64,000 bases of DNA from Adineta steineri (taxonomy: Eukaryota; Rotifera; Eurotatoria; Adinetida; Adinetidae), in NCBI GenBank assembly GCA_905250115.1, contig CAJNOI010000125.1, positions 139,721 through 203,720 on the forward strand, read 5' to 3'. Within the stretch, counting starts at the first letter, position 1. Every line of letters begins with the position of its first letter. Both the position numbers and the translations under genes were made by a program. Shown here piece after piece: positions 61,101-64,000 of the stretch. A model generated the notes under the pieces. The model saw only the letters and a program-made list of their open reading frames with translations, ran no database searches and was not told the origin of the DNA.

Positions 61101-62168
61101 TACATCCACATACATCATCAATATGTGCTATTAATGCACCTGTGAATGGTTCGTAATTAGGGAACTGCAAAATCACGTTTTTTCGGTCCCGGTCTTGATA
61201 AAAGCTTGAGAATAATTCTGGTGTTGTCTTCATCTATGTAAAAAACAATATGAAATTCATGAAAATTCTCGCTTTTTCGATTGTAAATTCAATCTATACG
61301 GTTTTTCTTGAACTATAAAATAACACATTTGTCAATTCTTAGTTAAGGAAAAAAAAAGAAATAAAAAAATGTCTAGCCTCACACTTGATAAAAACATTGA
61401 GGAATTAGCTGACAATTTTAGTCTTGGTCCCGGGACCATTTTGCAGTTCCCTATTCGTTATAAAAATATTTCTCATTCATTATTCTTTTTTTTCTAGCTA
61501 CTGTAAGTCTTTCTGGTGCATCGGATGGTTCTGTTGCAATATCAAATCTTGCTCAAGGTATTGTTTTACGTGTGTTAAATGATCATCGTGGTAATGCACC
61601 AATATGTATGATTGATTCGAAATATATCTCAGAAAATAATTCATATATGTGGTTAATTGCCAGTCATGATCGACGTGTTAGTTTATGGAAAGGCAATCAA
61701 CAATTTGATTTTTGTCAATTAATTGATTGGTTAACATTTTCTGCACCATCATTTGCACCTGATGGAACAACACATGATAATAATAATTGGCAATCATATC
61801 CACCAAGTTTAGCTCGATTTATTGATTCAAATCTTTTAATGTATATTGGTTATGGAATAGAAAAATCTATTCAAATTTATAATCTTGATACGAAACAAAT
61901 CGTTCGTACAATACCATTAAATCAATGGTGTTCTTGTTTTGATTTATCTAGTTTAAATATTGATGATGATGAAAATCGTTTAATAGCAATTGGTACAAAT
62001 GATCGTTTAGTACAATTAAAAGATTATGCTCAGGGTACATTTCAGGATTTTATTGGTAACAGTGATACTTTATTAAATATTAAATTTATAAGGAAAAACA
62101 AATCTCATGGTTTATTAATAACAACATCATCAAATGAAATTTTTGTTTGGAAAGTACTTTTAACTTAG
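55168..62168 (+). CDS. WDR90: WDR90/POC16 centriolar wall protein: CFAP20-like domain plus WD40 repeats
   Basis: WDR90/POC16 binds microtubules and stabilises the inner scaffold of the centriole. Fourteen phase-consistent exons give 1796 residues, close to human WDR90: 55168-55272, 55333-56037, 56092-56530, 56580-57642, 58170-58599, 58656-58769, 58816-58981, 59035-59206, 59409-59511, 59566-59933, 59991-60530, 60585-60879, 60929-61148 and 61498-62168. Residues 1-240 form the DUF667/CFAP20 domain (TWQHPYVNIFKHFDIGSTKK, KQGDVTAL, VFRIRGLVPANNYIQFP, LSYPVGKDESWHNKY). Many WD repeats follow (for example GSNDGYVRVWS, GQDGTIRIWCF, SSLDGTIRIFQ). Introns 57643-58169 and 61149-61497 are enlarged by transposon-like insertions; the others are about 45-200 nt. 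It is not the missing half of the WDR91-like gene. Confidence 0.92.
57669..58121. mobile_element. MITE-like insertion in a WDR90 intron
   Basis: 453 nt with imperfect terminal inverted repeats TGTCCCAAAATCCGGAAAA and, from the right end, TGTCTTGAAATCCGGAAAA, flanked by TAT on both sides. It lies within the 57643-58169 intron. The open frame inside (57728-58036, plus, 102 codons) matches no family I know. Superfamily unassigned. Confidence 0.6.
59273..59371. repeat. Direct repeat in a WDR90 intron
   Basis: Two copies of CAAAAAAACATCGAA with similar flanks, about 72 nt apart, in the 59207-59408 intron. Confidence 0.45.
61158..61453. mobile_element. hAT-like MITE next to a WDR90 splice donor
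   Basis: 296 nt with terminal inverted repeats TAGGGAACTGCAAAAT and an 8-bp target duplication TTCGTAAT / TTCGTTAT (61150-61157, 61454-61461). It begins 9 nt after the exon 13 end. Without it the intron would be about 45 nt, the local norm. Confidence 0.8.
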
Positions 62169-63298
62169 ATAATTGATTGTTTTTTTTATATTATGTAGTT
62201 GGTAGTTTTTTGTATACACTTTCTCTTTAAAAGTAAAATAAAAAAATAAAAATTATTCTAGAATAGGAAAAATAATAATTCAGATTTGTGAAACTCGCCT
62301 ATATTTAGCGAAAATATCATAGAATTTTGTTTAAGTAGGGTAAAACATGACAAATTAAAGCTTTTTTGATGTTATGATTAATGGAAATTCTCAACTAAAA
62401 AAAGAACAGATTTAATCATGAACTTATAAGTTTTTATGTCTAATGAGCCTTAGTATTTTCTACGAAAAAAAATTACATTAAGAAGTTTAACCTCTTGTGG
62501 GTTCTATTGAGTTCAACTACAAATAGTGATGAATGACAAATTTACTACTCTTCTGCTCTATTAATTCTATATCTGTATATTGATATTTTGTCGCTTTTAG
62601 GCAAGAATATTATATTTTGACAGTAGTTATTTGTCATAAATATGCCATTAGCGACTGTTGTTTGATAATAGATATATTTTCTTAACATTATATTTAAAGA
62701 GTAAAGAGAATTTGTATATTGATCGCATATTCATTGTTTCTATTTGCAAAGAGAGGCAAACCTCTGCTTTGACATATAACTTTCAAGAACAATTGTACTT
62801 AATTTCTATGAAAAATAATGGTAAAATAATTTATTAATTTTTCTTCTATTAGACTAATTATTCTTAATATGCAATACTCACGCTATCAAAATCACTTTTT
62901 CTTACGTCAAGAAAAACTTCGAAGAGAGCATGTCATATAGATTCAAAATAAAAAATTTTGTTAGTAAAAGGTAATAACTCGGTGACCTTATTCACCATGA
63001 TCTTTGTTATTTTTCTATACAAAGTTTTATTTAAATGAAATCTTAGATATTACCTTTGAACGTAATATTTATTCATATGTACATAAAGTATTGATTATTC
63101 TATATGAATATTTAGTTTATTAATACTTGTCTAAGTATTCAAATACATTTCCTTATAAAAATACACATTACATTTAAACTATTATTTATCTTGAAATGAA
63201 TTGCATAGTCATTGTTGGATATATAGTTTTATCTACGTTCGAAGTTTATTCATGTTTAAGTAGTTTGTCTTAGACACAACTAATGATTAACATAAAAC
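62169..63298. other. AT-rich intergenic DNA up to the second gap
   Basis: 1.1 kb with no supported gene or recognised repeat. Confidence 0.5.
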
Positions 63299-63398
63299 NN
63301 NNNNNNNNNNNNNNNNNNNNNNNNNNNNNNNNNNNNNNNNNNNNNNNNNNNNNNNNNNNNNNNNNNNNNNNNNNNNNNNNNNNNNNNNNNNNNNNNNN
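63299..63398. other. Assembly gap of 100 N
   Basis: Exactly 100 unknown bases, a placeholder for a gap of unknown size. Confidence 0.95.
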
Positions 63399-63487
63399 AA
63401 AAATGGCGACCACCAACGCGAGCATCTCGTTTCAACAGACATATTTTATTTGCTAATGGTGGTGTTGATGATGATGAACAAAAATAA
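63399..63487 (+). CDS. Terminal exon fragment of an unidentified gene
   Basis: Right after the gap an open stretch reads KWRPPTRASRFNRHILFANG then GVDDDEQK and a stop, followed by AT-rich DNA with AATAAAAA. Its Arg-rich, acidic-ended composition looks like the last codons of a real gene whose body lies in the gap. It is too short to identify. Nothing is seen in 63488-64000 beyond untranslated or intergenic AT-rich sequence. Confidence 0.35.
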
Positions 63488-64000
63488 AAATCATTTTAAA
63501 TCAACAAAATAATACCTTAATGTATATAGAATTATAGGTATTCATATTATATGATTTTATTTATGTTTAAACAATTCATTATTCTTTAAATAAAAAAACA
63601 GTAGAAAATCGTTGATGAAAATGAAATTATATTTTTTAATCATATTGATAGATTGTTAGTTCTATATTATTGATAAAAAAAAAGTATTATATAATATTTG
63701 CTCGATAGTCAAGTATAAAAATAACTTTTATATAAGGCAACACATTTTGTACTAATTGTGGGATCAGATATCATCATGTTTTATTTATCTCTTCTTCCTA
63801 CGTACTCTTTTCATCTTTCAGTGTGAATAATGACGTGTAAACTATTCATTCATAATTAATTCTATCGTCAGTTACTGTAGTAAACAGATTCACGACAAGC
63901 GCACGAAACTTTTTAATTCAAGTAATGTAATGTCATGTATTGTCTAAAAATGCCTTTTATCTGTTGAATGTCAATTATTGAATAAAAATTGTTTAGATGA

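Overview
The window looks like a piece of a bdelloid rotifer nuclear genome (inference). It is AT-rich, and its multi-exon genes have mostly 45-70 nt GT-AG introns. The gene content also fits: F-box/LRR-like paralogues, ADP-ribosyltransferases, a very large single-exon LDLa/EGF seven-helix receptor, NRF-6-like acyltransferase, NADPH oxidase, WDR90 and UNC-45. G-rich motifs resembling the TGTGGG telomere repeat reported for a bdelloid are scattered between genes. Two runs of exactly 100 N (37694-37793 and 63299-63398) are scaffold gaps.

Left part (1-12.5 kb): the 5' part of a BLM-type RecQ helicase with a RING-like finger (minus strand, cut by the window edge), a secreted two-repeat Cys-rich protein, an anti-lipopolysaccharide-factor (ALF)-like gene whose frame stops early, two F-box genes with relics between them, a mariner-like MITE, and a gene fusing a farnesoic-acid-methyltransferase-type domain to a DUF1868 2H-phosphoesterase domain.

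Middle part (12.5-37.7 kb): a 1555-residue LDLa/EGF/7TM receptor, the intact inverted copy of the ALF-like gene, a three-domain Ly6/uPAR membrane receptor (six exons), one gene that reads as ART-ART-MORN, a glutathione transferase-like gene, a NOX5-like NADPH oxidase (seven exons), and an unrecognised ubiquitin-like/EF-hand multipass membrane protein. About 3 kb of repeat-rich intergenic DNA then runs into the first gap.

Right part (37.8-64 kb): the last exon of mitochondrial isocitrate dehydrogenase alpha, an NRF-6-like acyltransferase (11 exons), a one-HMG-box protein, an LPP/zyxin-type three-LIM protein, a small lysine-rich one-pass membrane protein, a WDR91 N-terminal homologue without WD repeats, UNC-45 (16 exons), WDR90/POC16 (14 exons) and a gap-truncated terminal exon. 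Several hAT-like non-autonomous elements with 8-bp target duplications sit between genes and inside introns. Two of them are nested in the last UNC-45 intron, one sits beside a WDR90 splice donor, and one has split a telomere-like hairpin.

The genes form no operon. Shared themes are membrane and immune-type functions (ALF-like protein, NOX, Ly6 receptor, ART), cytoskeleton and centriole (LPP, UNC-45, WDR90) and signalling. The most distinctive features are the ALF-like inverted pair, the ART-ART-MORN fusion, the RING-RecQ fusion and the family of about 14 telomere-like fold-back motifs. All exon joins were worked out by hand from GT/AG sites and phase.
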